A DNA stretch of 64,000 nucleotides from Ascarosepion bandense (GCA_037127315.1 JBBBDQ010000443.1:1863001-1927000), one strand, 5' to 3'. Numbered from the stretch's first letter, positions 33,618 through 44,458 are shown. Notes: a model not told the origin generated them from the sequence alone. Program-made: numbers and translations.

Positions 33618-34230
33618 TGTGTGTGTGTGTGTGTCTGTGTGTGTGTGAATATATATATATATATATATATATATTTCAAACAGCTTTTTGTATAAGGTTT
33701 TCTGAGGTGCTGAAAAGTAATCCACCTGACAAGGATGTGATTTTTTCTAAAAAGTCTAATGTTATGTGGTTTGTCCTTATTTTGACAAGTGGGTAGGGCT
33801 GAAAATATTGCATCATTCTCTCAGATGTAAATGAATAGGAAATGATTTTCTAATTAAATGCATTGTTAGCTTGTAAAGAAGAATGCAATGAAATCCACAA
33901 TGAGAGGATGTTGCAAACTACTCAGGAAATGCCCCACTTTCTAAAATCTGTTCCACTTGTAAGATAAATATGATATCTGTTAATGAATTCAATAGATTTA
34001 CTTTAGGCTGACAGATGGAATGGTGTCTCTGTCAAAATTCTAGTAGGAAGATAAGTCAGTCAAACTTTTATTTATCTATAAACTATTGTTGGTCTCTTTT
34101 TTAATATTTTCATATTGAGCACTTTATTTGCAAAGTTGCTCACCTTGAATGTGTGAGATTCCAGTAATTTACTGGTTGGCCTGTTTTATGATATGTAAAT
34201 GATGTTTGCTATCTGTCTGTATATATTTAT

Positions 34231-34942
34231 ACTAGCAGTATAGCCCGGCATTGCTCGGGTGTAATGAAAGCTTTAAAACTAATCCATGGTGCTGGAGCTC
34301 AGACTCTTTGGATGTTGGCACGAAAGACTAAAAAGCAATAGTTGTTTCCAGTTAAAGTGAAACCGTAGACTAAAAGAAAAATGAATGGATGTAAATCAAA
34401 TTTTGATTTCCTTGGTATTGATATCAAATAAGTTTTTTTTGTCGTAAACTGAATTTTGAAAGATAAATAAGTCCTCTGAGTAAATGGTATCATGGCTGAG
34501 ACTAAGAACTACAATTATACCTACTTAGAGCCAAACCCAAAGCAAAAACTAAAATAAAAGGGCTGAAAAAAATACAGACATACAGGCAGATAAACAGATA
34601 CACACATAAACATCTTGCTTCTTATATATATATTATCAATTTTCTGCACTATTGTAAGAACTGCAATCTTGAAACTTCTGAATATCATTTCTTATATCTT
34701 TGTCTATGAGTGTATCAAATTTGATTAAAATCGGACCACTCCTACTATAACCCGATTTTTTTCGATTTTCAATATTTATCGGGGGTACCTCGACACAAAA
34801 CCTAGCTAAGAACACACGCAGATGCTTATACTACAATTTTGTAAATTTTCAAGAAAATCGGTTCAGCCGTTTTGGAGTCTATAGGTAACGGATACACACA
34901 CACACACATGCACACAAAGTTTCATTTATAAATAAGTTTAGA
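34231..34942 (+). mobile_element. Element T, copy 2 (subtype b)
   Basis: Starts actagcagtatagcccggca and ends ataaataagtttaga. The left-middle block (ggatgttggcacgaaagact, ttgatttccttggtattgat) differs from subtype a while the ends and right half agree. Confidence 0.75.
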
Positions 34943-34964
34943 TATATATAACAGTATGGGATAT

Positions 34965-35165
34965 ATTAATTGGAGTAGATAGACTTAACTATCTCCCGGT
35001 TCACACTCCACCCATGTCTTCTGAACAGGTGAAGAGGCTCATCCCTTGTTTCCTGTTTACGATGTGGTTCCTGGCTTTCTCTTTTCCAATCATTTTACTC
35101 TTAAGTAGCCCCATGCGCATCAGTGGCGTCACCATCTTGCTCAGGGTGATATGATTTAAAAAAAA
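34965..35165 (+). repeat. LINE-B tail, single 146-bp unit
   Basis: attggagtagatagacttaa, acaggtgaagaggctcatcc and the terminus gtagccccatgcgcatcagt and gatatgatttaaaa. Confidence 0.8.
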
Positions 35166-35379
35166 AATAATATAAATTTTTATATATCAAGAACAGTTTT
35201 GGATGAAAAATGTAGGACAAAGTTGGATAAGTTTTGGGGTGACATCTGTTTATTATAGTAAAATTTTTATTATAGTAAAATTTTTATAATAAATGTATTG
35301 CTGACAAAGCGAATTTACTTTGCAGAAATGATCATACAACATGGCTAACTTTTGAAATTTAATTTGAAAATATATCTGT

Positions 35380-35612
35380 TTTTCACTTGCGAATGAGTAA
35401 TTATGCAACCCAGGTTTCTACCATCTGGTATCTTCAGATGATTTATAATAACGTAAGTTCCCTGAAGACTACAGATGTTAGAAACCTGGGTTGCATAATA
35501 ACTTCTTTGCAAATGAAAAATATTCAAAATTCTACAACATAATTGTATTGAACACTTCTTAACACAAATGTGTACTGGTCTAAATGAATTATGATCAAAA
35601 ACTAAGTAATTA
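35380..35612. mobile_element. PLE family P1, snapback copy 3
   Basis: gcgaatgagtaattatgcaa with cccaggtttctacc pairs with agaaacctgggttgcataat and aacttctttgcaaat. The core CUGAAGA lies at 35462-35468 and GAAAC at 35481-35485. The right end carries the P1 outer sequence (tagtgtactggtctaa-like). Confidence 0.75.
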
Positions 35613-35619
35613 AATAATT

Positions 35620-35636
35620 AGACACACACACACACC

Positions 35637-35677
<41 letters not shown>

Positions 35678-35680
35678 TAA
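35620..35680. repeat. (CA)n(AT)n microsatellite
   Basis: CA run with AT repeat. Confidence 0.93.
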
Positions 35681-35812
35681 ATTCAAAGTAAGTTTTCAAT
35701 GGTTATTACCTGAAATTCACTTTAATTTGATATTTGTTAAATTATAACATTTTACATATATTGTTATTTGTTGCTATTAACACTAAACATTTTATTTTAT
35801 ATATACTGTATA

Positions 35813-36343
35813 TCTAAACTTATTTATAAATGGAACTTTGTCTCTGTGTGTGTCTGTGTGTCCGTTACCTATAGACTCCGAAAAGGCTAAACCGATTTTC
35901 TTGAAAATTTACACAGTTGTACTATAAGCGTCTGCGGGTGTTCTTAGCTAGGTTTTGTGTCGAGGTACCCCCAATAAATATCAAAAATCAATAATCGAAA
36001 AAAATCTGGTTATAGAAGGTGTGGTTCGATTGTAATCAAATTTGATACACTCATAGACAAAGACATAAGAAACAATATTCAGAAGTTTCAAGGTTGCAGT
36101 TCTTGCAATAGTGCAGAAAATCAATAATATATATATATATATATATATAATATAAAAGGCAAGATGTTTGTGTGTGTGTGTGTCTGTTTATCTGTCTGTA
36201 TGTCCTTTATACATATCCAAAATTTTTATCCGATTCTCACCAAACTTCACACAAATATTCTTTAGGCTGAGTCTGAGCTCCAGGACCATGGATTAGTTTT
36301 AAAGCTTTTATTACACCCGAGCAACGCTGGGCTATACTGCTAA
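35813..36343 (-). mobile_element. Element T, copy 3 (subtype a)
   Basis: Reverse copy from tctaaacttatttataaatg to cccgagcaacgctgggctat. Its left-middle block (aaacttcacacaaatattct in reverse) matches copy 1. With copy 4 it forms a head-to-head pair 70 bp apart. Confidence 0.78.
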
Positions 36344-36413
36344 TTTTCATATATAAGAAAACCTTTAAATCAAAACAATCACCCTTAAAAATTGGAGCTT
36401 GACTTATATTACA

Positions 36414-36595
36414 ACTAGCAGTATAGCCCGGCATTGCTCGGGTGTAATGAAAGCTTTAAAACTAATCCATGGTTCTGGAGCTCAGACACTTCGGACATTG
36501 GCACGAAAGACTAAAAAGTTTTCAGTTAAAGCGAAACCGTAAACTGAAAGAAAAATGAATGAATGAATGTAAGTCAAATTTTGATTTCCTGGTAG

Positions 36596-36626
<31 letters not shown>

Positions 36627-36887
36627 CGATTTTCTGCACTATTGTAAGAACTGTAACTTTGAAACTTCTGAATTTCATTTCTTATGTCTTTGTCTATGAG
36701 TGTATCAAATTTGATTAAAATTGGACCACTCCTTCTATAACCCGATTTTTTCGATTATAAATTTTCGATATTTATCGGGGTTACCTCGATACAAAACCTA
36801 GCTAAGAACACTCGCAGACACTTATAGTACAACTGTGTAAATTTTCAAGGAAATTGGTTCAGCCATTTTGGAGTCTACAGGTAACAG

Positions 36888-36923
<36 letters not shown>

Positions 36924-36953
36924 ACAAAGTTCCATTTATAAATAAATTTAGAT
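36414..36953 (+). mobile_element. Element T, copy 4 (subtype b)
   Basis: actagcagtatagcccggca to ataaataaatttaga, with internal (AT)n and CA tracts. Confidence 0.78.
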
Positions 36954-37024
36954 TTTAAAAAAGAAACATTGAATTTACTCAGAATGAGATATACAGATGT
37001 TGACCACACAACAATATTGGTATA

Positions 37025-37373
37025 CAGAGTCTACCAAAAAAATGTAGACACCCTTCAGTAAAATATTTATCACCTGCAAACTTTCATCTAAGGCAAACCC
37101 TAAAGGATTTTGTGCGTCGCAGAAAACTGATTAAATTGGCAGTCCATAGACAAGAAATTAAAAATGCATGTGCAGCAATCCCAGTGGACACTTGTTTGCC
37201 ATATTAACAAATGTCGGGAAGTTAAGGGTCACCATTTTGAGCATCTCTTGGGATTGTAGAGTTCAAAGGTAAGTTGATTTAATCTTGTGATGTCTAAATA
37301 AATTTAATATTACAATATCTACACAATTTTTTTTCTTTCCTGAAGTGTGTATACATTTTTGGGGTGGACTCTG
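37025..37373. mobile_element. IS630/Tc1-mariner-type deletion derivative
   Basis: 349 bp with 30-bp inverted ends (cagagtctaccaaaaaaatg and tagacaccct; the inverse of gtgtgtatacatttttgggg and tggactctg) and a TA target duplication on both sides. Inside, a frame IKNACAAIPVDTCLPY and a gatcaccattttgagcatct-type FEHLL end look like the C-terminus of an IS630-type transposase. The rest of the transposase is deleted. Confidence 0.85.
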
Positions 37374-37376
37374 TAT

Positions 37377-37377
37377 A

Positions 37378-37410
<33 letters not shown>
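37377..37410. repeat. (GT)n microsatellite
   Basis: GT repeat next to the transposon end. Confidence 0.93.
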
Positions 37411-37411
<1 letters not shown>

Positions 37412-37429
37412 AAAGTGTTTGTCTTTTTA

Positions 37430-37720
37430 ACAGAGCAGATTTATGCTAACTTTGAAGTTTTGTGAGGCCATCGTTACAATGTTCACTGGCAACTATGTCT
37501 CACCATATCGTAGTACAGAGAGGGACAGTGGCATTGTAAACTCCTAGCTTGATGTGTCAGGAGCTGCCATCCCACTACCACAGTGGTGTCTAGAGATCTC
37601 TCTCATAACACCTGCAGCCAATCCAACAGGTATATAAAAGACATGGTGCATAGTATTTGATTGTCAGGGCTGAAAACAGTTTTAAATCTGTTGTCCTTCT
37701 ACTAGAATGGTTGCCAATCA
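37430..37720 (+). other. Unassigned block with CCAAT- and TATA-like motifs
   Basis: A strong acceptor-like site (tttgtctttttaacag) opens a frame of 37 codons (SRFMLTLKFCEAIVTMF, then TGNYVSPYRSTERDSG) ended by TAG. About 120 bp further, agccaatccaacagg and tatataaaag sit 3 bp apart. This could be an old LTR or promoter, or chance. I cannot assign it. Confidence 0.3.
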
Positions 37721-37739
37721 TGGTTAGACTGCCTAGTCA

Positions 37740-37835
37740 GAAAGTGAATGTAATGAAGTTGACAAAAACTCACCTTACTGATTTCTTATTCAGAACTGCT
37801 AACTAATACACTACATGCACATGCAGCAAAAAAAT
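37740..37835 (-). mobile_element. SINE-A head fragment
   Basis: aagtgaatgtaatgaagttg and ctgatttcttattcagaact resemble the reversed SINE-A front half (aagtgaatgcaatg, gatttctcattccgag). Degraded. Confidence 0.4.
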
Positions 37836-37984
37836 GTCACACAAAGAAATTGCTTTGATACAGTTAACAAATTGACTGAAATCAAATTATAAAAATCGAT
37901 TTTTTTTTGCTTAAAAACATATTAGTGTTCTTTGCAAGTATGTGTTGGTTGTCACGAGAAAAAAGTGAATTGAAATAAAATGAA

Positions 37985-38023
<39 letters not shown>
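37985..38023. repeat. (AT)n microsatellite
   Basis: AT repeat about 190 bp before the 38215 exon. Confidence 0.95.
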
Positions 38024-38025
<2 letters not shown>

Positions 38026-38214
38026 CTGTAATCATCTTTTTATTATCCTTAAAAATACATCCCTGATTATATCTTCTTCAGTAATCAGATCTGTAGAAAT
38101 GGTTTTTGTTTGGAAGTAGAATATAGGCATGTAGATTCTGAGAATCTTGCACTTTTGTACGTAGATAAAAAAAAACCCCAAAAAACTGAGGGACCTTTCT
38201 AATTTTAACTGCAG

Positions 38215-38355
38215 TTCAAGAAACTCTTATCAAGTGAAGACAGAATAGAAATGTTCAGCAAATATAGAAAAGCCGACTTATTTTCTTTTGCTGCTGATGT
38301 CGTCAGGAATGTTACAAAAGACGAGACGGGAGAGATGCAGGAGAAGATGAAGAAG
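38215..38355 (+). CDS. Candidate internal or terminal exon, unknown protein
   Basis: The acceptor is cctttctaattttaactgcag and the frame that follows is open only in phase 0. The peptide is charged and helical-looking: it begins FKKLLSSEDRIEMFSKYRK, then DLFSFAADVVRNV, then a Lys/Glu-rich stretch. A weak donor, AAG|gtacaa, gives a 141-bp, phase 0-0 exon of 47 residues. If that donor is not used the frame runs eight more residues to a TAA at 38377-38379, making this a terminal exon with a basic tail. Base composition is clearly richer in GC than the adjacent microsatellite-bearing DNA. Antisense frames here are shadows. No family is recognised. Confidence 0.58.
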
Positions 38356-38814
38356 GTACAAAAAGGAAAGGGATTGTAAAAAGCTAGAACCATATCATGT
38401 CTCATTCCTCTTTTGATGAGCAAATCATGTGAGGGGAATGCAAATCATCATTTTAACAAATTGCCTCAAGATGTGTGAAAACAGCAAGTTGCTACATGAA
38501 TGTTACACAACAATGCTTGATGTAATGATAAATGTTTGTTGGGGGTGGGGAATGCTACCTATAAGGAGTCTTTGATATTTCTGCTTTCTTAGTTTGCTGT
38601 CAGCCACTCTGGTATTTTTCTCACAGTTGTATGTATCTTAAAACTTATAAGAGTTAAAAGTTCAGGACAGCATGTGAATTTTGGCCAATTTATCTGCACA
38701 TAAAAATCACATTTGAAAAAAGGATATTCATAAATTAAGGAAAAAAAAGATCATTTCAATATAACAAACAGAAAATGTTGTTTTTTTCTTTTTTTAGCAA
38801 TAAAAGAGCAATTA

Positions 38815-38935
38815 CTGGCTAAGCATACTGAACTTAGATGGCCTGTTGTCAAATCAGTCAGGTTTCAATTCTGACTTGAAGCAAACGCTTAATCTAGCTG
38901 CACTGAACAGCTGTGATACAGCAGAACAGGCATGT
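38815..38935 (+). mobile_element. Possible tRNA-like SINE fragment
   Basis: actggctaagcatactgaac and aggtttcaattctgactt have A-box/B-box-like spacing. Confidence 0.35.
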
Positions 38936-38944
38936 CTGCGAATA

Positions 38945-38949
<5 letters not shown>

Positions 38950-38978
<29 letters not shown>
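38950..38978. repeat. (AT)n microsatellite
   Basis: AT repeat. Confidence 0.93.
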
Positions 38979-38980
<2 letters not shown>

Positions 38981-39290
38981 TTTGTAACCCAGGGTTTCAC
39001 GCTCTTGTGATCGTAAGACAAACTGATAAAATTTTTTTAAAAAATTGGCTATATGTAGGGCTGTGTATTTTGGTGTATTTTTTGTAGAAGTGGGAAGGAA
39101 AATTTGTTGTCAGGACAGATGCAGACATATATACACATTTGTACACCCATTGACAAACTCACACCTATCTATATGAATATGTCAGCTTTATCACTGATAT
39201 TGACCGCTTTCAAATAAGTACCATGCATATATAATATATAAATAATATATATAATAAATTGCATATATATATATATATATATATTCCATT

Positions 39291-39890
39291 TGTAAACAAG
39301 TTATTATGCGACCTTAAGTTTTTACCATGAGTGGTGTCTTCAGGTGATTTGCAATAACTTATTTTACTGTTTACCGTTTTTCTTTTTAAGAATGCTCATG
39401 TGGCAGGGAATTTTCGAACGCGCAATTTTTAAAATTACGAGGAATTATGGCATTTTCATCCATGGTTGTATGAACCTAATAGGTATTTTTTAGTATGGTC
39501 ACACTTAGTCATAATTTCCGTTCTTTCATTCAACAGTTCATTTTTGTTTGGGAATAGCATAATTGCTAACTTTTCTTCTTGGCGCAGTCTACATATTTTG
39601 CCACAGTTGTAAAGCTTGGCTATTTTTACAATACTCCACATTATGTTTGGGTTTTTTCCATATTTTGATTTTAATTTCCACACGTGGCTAGCCAATTCTG
39701 TACAGTTTTTTAATTTTGAATGTAGACCTGTAATTAAACCACCTGGTCTTAAAGGTGTCTTTGGTTGAACCGAAATATATTTTATTTTGGCCATTTGGGT
39801 CATGTACCTTTGCCTCGTAAATGATTTCTTTTGTGTTGCAAAGTCCTTGAAGTGGACATTTATTTTAGTCCCTGCAGTTAAGAATATAGG
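39291..39890 (-). pseudogene. PLE family P1 with GIY-YIG endonuclease remnant
   Basis: The minus strand encodes, in order: a Cys pair (KCPLQGLCNTK, about 39870-39838), the GIY-YIG core (IIYEAKV, then KIYFGSTKDTFKTRW), then after a frameshift near 39712 ELASHVWKLKSKYG, IMWSIVK, ICRLRQEEKLAIMLFPNKN, LLNERTEIMTKC and KKYLL. This is the C-terminal endonuclease of Penelope-like retroelements with its Cys/His zinc-binding tail; one Cys of the RLCQ motif is Arg here. The reverse transcriptase is missing, so it is 5' truncated. The 3' tail to 39291 matches the P1 snapbacks. Confidence 0.85.
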
Positions 39891-40013
39891 AATCTCATAG
39901 TGTGGCTAATTGACAAACAAAACAGTTACGCATTTTAAAATTTTCAATTAATCAGTGACTAAATTTCAGCACACTAATCGAAAACATTAACTGAATGTGT
40001 ATTAATCGAGGGA

Positions 40014-40014
<1 letters not shown>

Positions 40015-40053
<39 letters not shown>
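40015..40053. repeat. (AT)n microsatellite
   Basis: AT repeat that abuts the P5 end. Confidence 0.93.
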
Positions 40054-40054
<1 letters not shown>

Positions 40055-40190
40055 TAAACATATATTGTTAAATATAACAGACAATGAACGTCTATTATGT
40101 TTAATCATGAGCCATTCTAAACATCGTATTTTGGCTTTAATTTCAGGTGAAAATAAGGACAAAAATTACCCAACCTTTGGATATTTTTTA
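40047..40190 (-). mobile_element. PLE family P5 terminal fragment
   Basis: ctaaacatatattgttaaat, ttatgtttaatcatgagcca and ttcaggtgaaaataaggaca match the terminal ~140 bp of the P5 element at 56.06 kb. Confidence 0.75.
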
Positions 40191-40254
40191 TTATGCTGGT
40201 TTTAAGCAAAATAAAAAATATCCAAATGTGGGACAATGCTTTTTGTCTCTATTT

Positions 40255-40450
40255 TCAATAATGAGAAAAGAAGGCTTGGAAAATTTGGCACTCACAGGAC
40301 AGATTGAAAGTAAGAGGGACAGAGAAAAACAGCAAGTAACGTACTTAAAAAAAACTTTTGGAACTTGATAGGAATAAGAAAGAGGTGTAGTAAAAAAAAA
40401 GGAAGATTACTCAGAGCTAAAAAGAATAGCAAGTTATGGAGACCCATGAT
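40255..40450 (+). pseudogene. LINE-A 3' end leading into a 24-bp array
   Basis: Frame pieces RKEGLENLALTGQIESKRD and REKQQVTYL, then KLWRPMITR, match the C-terminal LINE-A segment (ESLENLILTGQLEGKRD, ETWRAMIAYVL). The final codons pass without a break into the 24-bp minisatellite. Confidence 0.85.
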
Positions 40451-40978
40451 CACTCGCATCCAGATAGGACATGTCACTCGCATCCAGATAGGACATGTCA
40501 CTCACATCCAGATAGGACATGTCACTCACATCCAGATAGGACATGTCACTCACATCCAGATAGGACATGTCACTCACATCCAGATAGGACATGTCACTCA
40601 CACCCAGATAGGACATGTCACTCACACCCAGATAGGACATGTCACTCGCACCCAGATAGGACATGTCACTCGCACCCAGATAGGACATGTCACTCGCATC
40701 CAGATAGGACATGTCACTCGCACCCAGATAGGACATGTCACTCGCACCCAGATAGGACATGTCACTCGCACCCAGATAGGACATGTCACTCGCATCCAGA
40801 TAGGACATGTCACTCGCATCCAGATAGGACATGTCACTCGCATCCAGATAGGACATGTCACTCGCATCCAGATAGGACATGTCACTCACACCCAGATAGG
40901 ACATGTCACTCACACCCAGATAGGACATGTCACTCACATCCAGATAGGACATGTCACTCACATCCAGATAGGACATGT
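40451..40978. repeat. 24-bp minisatellite, 22 units
   Basis: Unit cactcgcatccagatagg plus acatgt, 528 bp, with only two variable positions (g/a and t/c). Because 24 is divisible by 3, open frames appear on both strands (for example IQIGHVTH repeats). These are not genes. The unit matches the last codons of LINE-A, so the array grew from a retrotransposon end. Confidence 0.97.
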
Positions 40979-41204
40979 CACACAGCAGAAAAAAATGACG
41001 AAAATTAAACTTTATTGAATTTATGAAGTCAAGACAAAATGAACTAATGTAATAATGCTTTTGCAAATTAATGGAATCCCCATCCTAGAAATTTACCTTG
41101 GAATATACGACACTTTGGTCGGGTTTCAATCTTGGGTTAAAAGAAATCGAATTCTAACCATACTGATGAGCTGTGATACAGCGAAACAGATCTGTCTGCA
41201 GATG

Positions 41205-41240
41205 ACTACATATACATATATATATATATATATGTATATA
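41205..41240. repeat. (AT)n microsatellite
   Basis: AT repeat. Another short one at 41402-41422. Confidence 0.85.
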
Positions 41241-41426
41241 TAAATTAGAGAAAATTTTCAAAATTCAAAGGTGTCTGTATTCTTAATACATTGAGCTCTA
41301 TGCCTGCATCACTTTTTAATGTTAAAAAATTTTTAATATTGATTAGGATCAGGTTCTTGGAATTTACCTTCCTACTCTTCCACTTCAGCTTAAAGAAAAA
41401 CAATATATATATATATATTGATTAAT

Positions 41427-41908
41427 TACTTAGTTTCTGGTCATAATAAGATTAGACCAGTGCATATTTGAATTAAGTGTTCAATACAATTATATTGTAG
41501 AACTTTTTGATATTTTCTATTGTATGGAGTATAGTAAAAACAGCCAAGCCTTACAACGGCGGTGAAATATGTAGACTGTGCCAAGAAAAAAAGTTAGAGA
41601 TTATGCTATTCCCAAACAAAAACAAACTGTTGAATGAAAGTACGGAAATTATGACTAAGTGTAACCATACTAAAAAATACCTCTTAGGTTGATATAACCA
41701 TGGATGAAAATGCCATAATTCCTTGTAATTTTAAAAAATTGTGCATTCAAAAATTCCCTGCCACGTGAGCATTAAAAAAAAAACACCGTTATGTGAGCAT
41801 TCTTAAAGAAAACGGTAAACAGTAAAATCAGTTATTGCAAATCGCCTGAAGACACCACTCATGGTAGAAACCTAGGTTGTGTAATTACTTGTTTACAAAT
41901 GGAAAATT
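41427..41908 (+). pseudogene. PLE family P1, endonuclease tail plus 3' end
   Basis: A P1 outer repeat (ggtcataataagattagacc) runs straight into the frame WSIVKTAKPYNGGEICRLCQ, EKKLEIMLFPNKNKLLNES, TEIMTKCNHTKKYLL. This keeps the Cys/Cys/Cys/His pattern better than the 39.4-kb copy. It is followed by the 3' terminal region with the CUGAAGA (41846-41852)/GAAAC (41867-41871) core around the stem acca/tggt, and an end at acttgtttacaaatgg. Confidence 0.85.
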
Positions 41909-41929
41909 TATATATATATATATATATAT

Positions 41930-42700
41930 AGTTCACCCCAAACAAGGCAGGACTGCCACTAGTGCACAAAGCAAGGTACAGCGGATGTCAAAGAAAAGAT
42001 AAAAGATGGATGGAATTCAAGGAGACAGAAGATGGCAATTGATGTTGCATTTAAACTTTTGGAGATTGTAGCTATTGAGATGTTGAAGAAAAGATAAAAG
42101 ATGGATGTTATTCAAGGAGACAGAAGATGGCAGTTGATGTTGCATTTAAACCTTTAGAGGTTTTAGCTATCAGGGAAGCAAATTAACAAAAGGGAGTTTC
42201 ACATGCAGGAAGTGTGAGAAAAGAAACTATTAGAGTAGAAGAGGAGGCTATATTTAACTATCTCAACAGTGAAAATGTGGGACCTAAATTCCAATCTAGT
42301 AGCATGTATGAATTTATATAGTTGGGGCACCTGGGGAAAAAAAAACTTATCAATGCAGTTGCCATGAAAATAGTTGTGGAAAAAAACAAGGAAACCACAT
42401 CACAGTGGTGAGAAAGTGACTGAAGTCAAGATACAAAGTCAGGATCAATTACACATTGATCTTTCTTTGGATTTTGTCAAAAACCTTGAGGTGAATAGCA
42501 GGAGCATCTATTCATATATGGTAACAGTATTCAATTCACAAATGCAGGCTACATTTATATATGTGCAAAATGGATTCTGACAAGAAATGCTTCCTGGCCC
42601 GACTTTTCCAGCAATAGATGCAGCTATAGATTTGATAAGTCAGTTAAGAGAGTGAAGCCAAAGAGGTGCAGTGTGTTGCTCTCCAGGATACTAGTGTCTA
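41930..42700 (-). pseudogene. LINE-B copy
   Basis: Minus strand runs from the gagcaacacactgcacctct block (as at 8.68 kb) to ggcagtcctgccttgtttgg and ggtgaac. An internal ~70-bp segment (gatgttgaagaaaagataaaa-type) is duplicated between 41985 and 42125. Confidence 0.75.
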
Positions 42701-42704
42701 TATA

Positions 42705-43190
42705 TAAAATAAAATAAATTTCCAATATTCAAAATTGTTGAATAAACATTTCAACATGGAATCCCTAAGATAGATTTCGCATCTCATCAGCAACGGTACA
42801 GATTTCAAAATGAAAATAAGAATAAAAATAAAAAAGAGAAATAAAAAAATAAATAAAAAATGACGGTTAAGATTTGAGAAATTTACGTCACAAAAAATTT
42901 CAAAAGCAAATCATGTCTATTTTTAGATTTTAACTTTTAGATAGAGTTGTAAGTGAAGAAATGGAAAATTTGGCTTCGTCTAGCTTTACAAAGGGAAAGG
43001 GGTTAAAGGAATAGGAAGTGGTGTTAAATAGAGAATTGGGTTAAACAAAACAGAAAGGGAATGGAGGCCGGGTGGGGGTAAGATTTTTCTTAAGGAATCT
43101 CTCTTAGGGATTTCATGTTGAAATGTTCATTCAACAATTTTGAATATTGATAATTTATTTTAATTTATATTAGCTCTGTAATTTTAATTA
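42705..43190. mobile_element. Palindromic element P6
   Basis: Left arm tccaatattcaaaattgttg and acatttcaacatggaatccc; right arm is the inverse, gggatttcatgttgaaatgt and caacaattttgaatattg. Arms ~65 bp, spacer ~300 bp. On the minus strand ctgatgagatgcgaaatc (42790-42773) contains CUGAUGA, a very short stem and GAAA. Confidence 0.75.
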
Positions 43191-43323
43191 CATTGAGCTC
43201 TCCTCCTCTATCATTTTTTAATATTAAAATTTAATATTAATTAGGATCAGGTTTTTTTGGAATTTACCTTCCTACTTTTCCGTTTGGATTAAAGTATTTT
43301 AATAAAAACAAATATATATATAT

Positions 43324-44069
43324 ACTAGCAGTATAGCCTGGCATTGCTCGGGTGTAATGAAAGCTTTAAAACTAATCCATTGGACGTTGACACAAAAGAC
43401 TAAAAAGTTTCTAGTTAAAGTGAAACCGTAGACTGAAAGAAAAATGAATGGATATAAGTCAAATTTTGATTTCCTGGTATCAATTTATACATATATATAT
43501 TATCGATTTTCTGCACTATTGTAAGAACTGCAACCTTGAAACTTCTGAATATTGTTTCTTATGTCTTTGTCTATGAGTGTATCAAATTTGATTAAAATCG
43601 AACCACTACTTCTACAACTGGATTTTTTGATTATCGATTTTCGATATTTATCGGGGGTACCTTGACACTGTTGGGACGCCCGCGCCTATTCGGCTATAAT
43701 GGACTATTCCATTACTATGTAAAGTAATGGTGGCATCTACGTAGGGGAGTGTGCCGAGCAGCCGATCGACAAGTCAGTCGTAGATTTCCGGTGACGGCCC
43801 GGAAGTACCCATTGCTCATACTACGTCTTACGACGGTTGAGACGATTAACCTTTATTCTTGTATTGGATACTAATAACCTTTGTAAATACTATTTTCACG
43901 GAATACAACAATTAACCTATTCCTGTTGTTGAGTTAATTATTCTTATTCACGACATAACAGACACAAAACCTAGCTAAGAACACTTGCAGACACTTATAG
44001 TACAACTGTGTAAATTTTCAATGAAATCAGTTCAGCCATTTCAGAGTCTATAGGTAACGGATACACACA

Positions 44070-44102
<33 letters not shown>

Positions 44103-44130
44103 CAAAGTTCCATTTATAAATAAGTTTAAA
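43324..44130 (+). mobile_element. Element T, copy 5 (subtype b), split by a solo LTR
   Basis: The left part (43324-43668) and right part (43961-44130) are one element T interrupted at gacac by the LTR at 43669-43960. CA tract near the 3' end. Confidence 0.85.
43669..43960. mobile_element. Solo LTR, copy 2
   Basis: 292 bp, TGTTGGGACGCC to GACATAACA, with the 5-bp duplication gacac on both sides (43664-43668, 43961-43965). Length identical to copy 1 and about 96-97% alike by eye. Confidence 0.94.
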
Positions 44131-44139
44131 TATATTCTT

Positions 44140-44455
44140 CCCCCATGTGCTGTGTTCTTTCAAGTATTGAACGGGTGAAGAGGCTCATCCCTTGTTTCCT
44201 GTTTATGATGTGGTTTCCGGTTTTCTTTTTTCCATTCTTTTTCTCTTTTTTTTTTTTCAATTGGAAACTAAACTATTGTCCGGTTCACACTCCACCCACG
44301 TCTATTGAACAAATGAAAAGGCTCATCCCTTGTTTCCTGTTTAGGAATGTGGTCTCCGGCTTTCTTTTTTCTTTTTCACTCTTGCGTAACCCCCTGCACA
44401 TCAGTGGCATTACCGCCTTGCTCGGGGTGATATGATTAAAAAAAAATAAAAAAAA
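44140..44455 (+). repeat. LINE-B tail with ~1.8 units of the 146-bp repeat
   Basis: gaacgggtgaagaggctcat and a second unit from gaacaaatgaaaaggctcat, ending cccctgcacatcagtggcat, then gatatgattaaaa. Confidence 0.82.
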
Positions 44456-44458
44456 AAA

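Noticed and set aside
38805..38870. Exon after ttttttctttttttag
   Set aside because: Only one frame is open, in the wrong phase, and the block looks like a tRNA-like SINE fragment.
40365..41066. Forward and reverse frames of 190-217 codons with 8-residue repeats
   Set aside because: A 24-bp minisatellite is automatically open in several frames. No start context or flanking gene.
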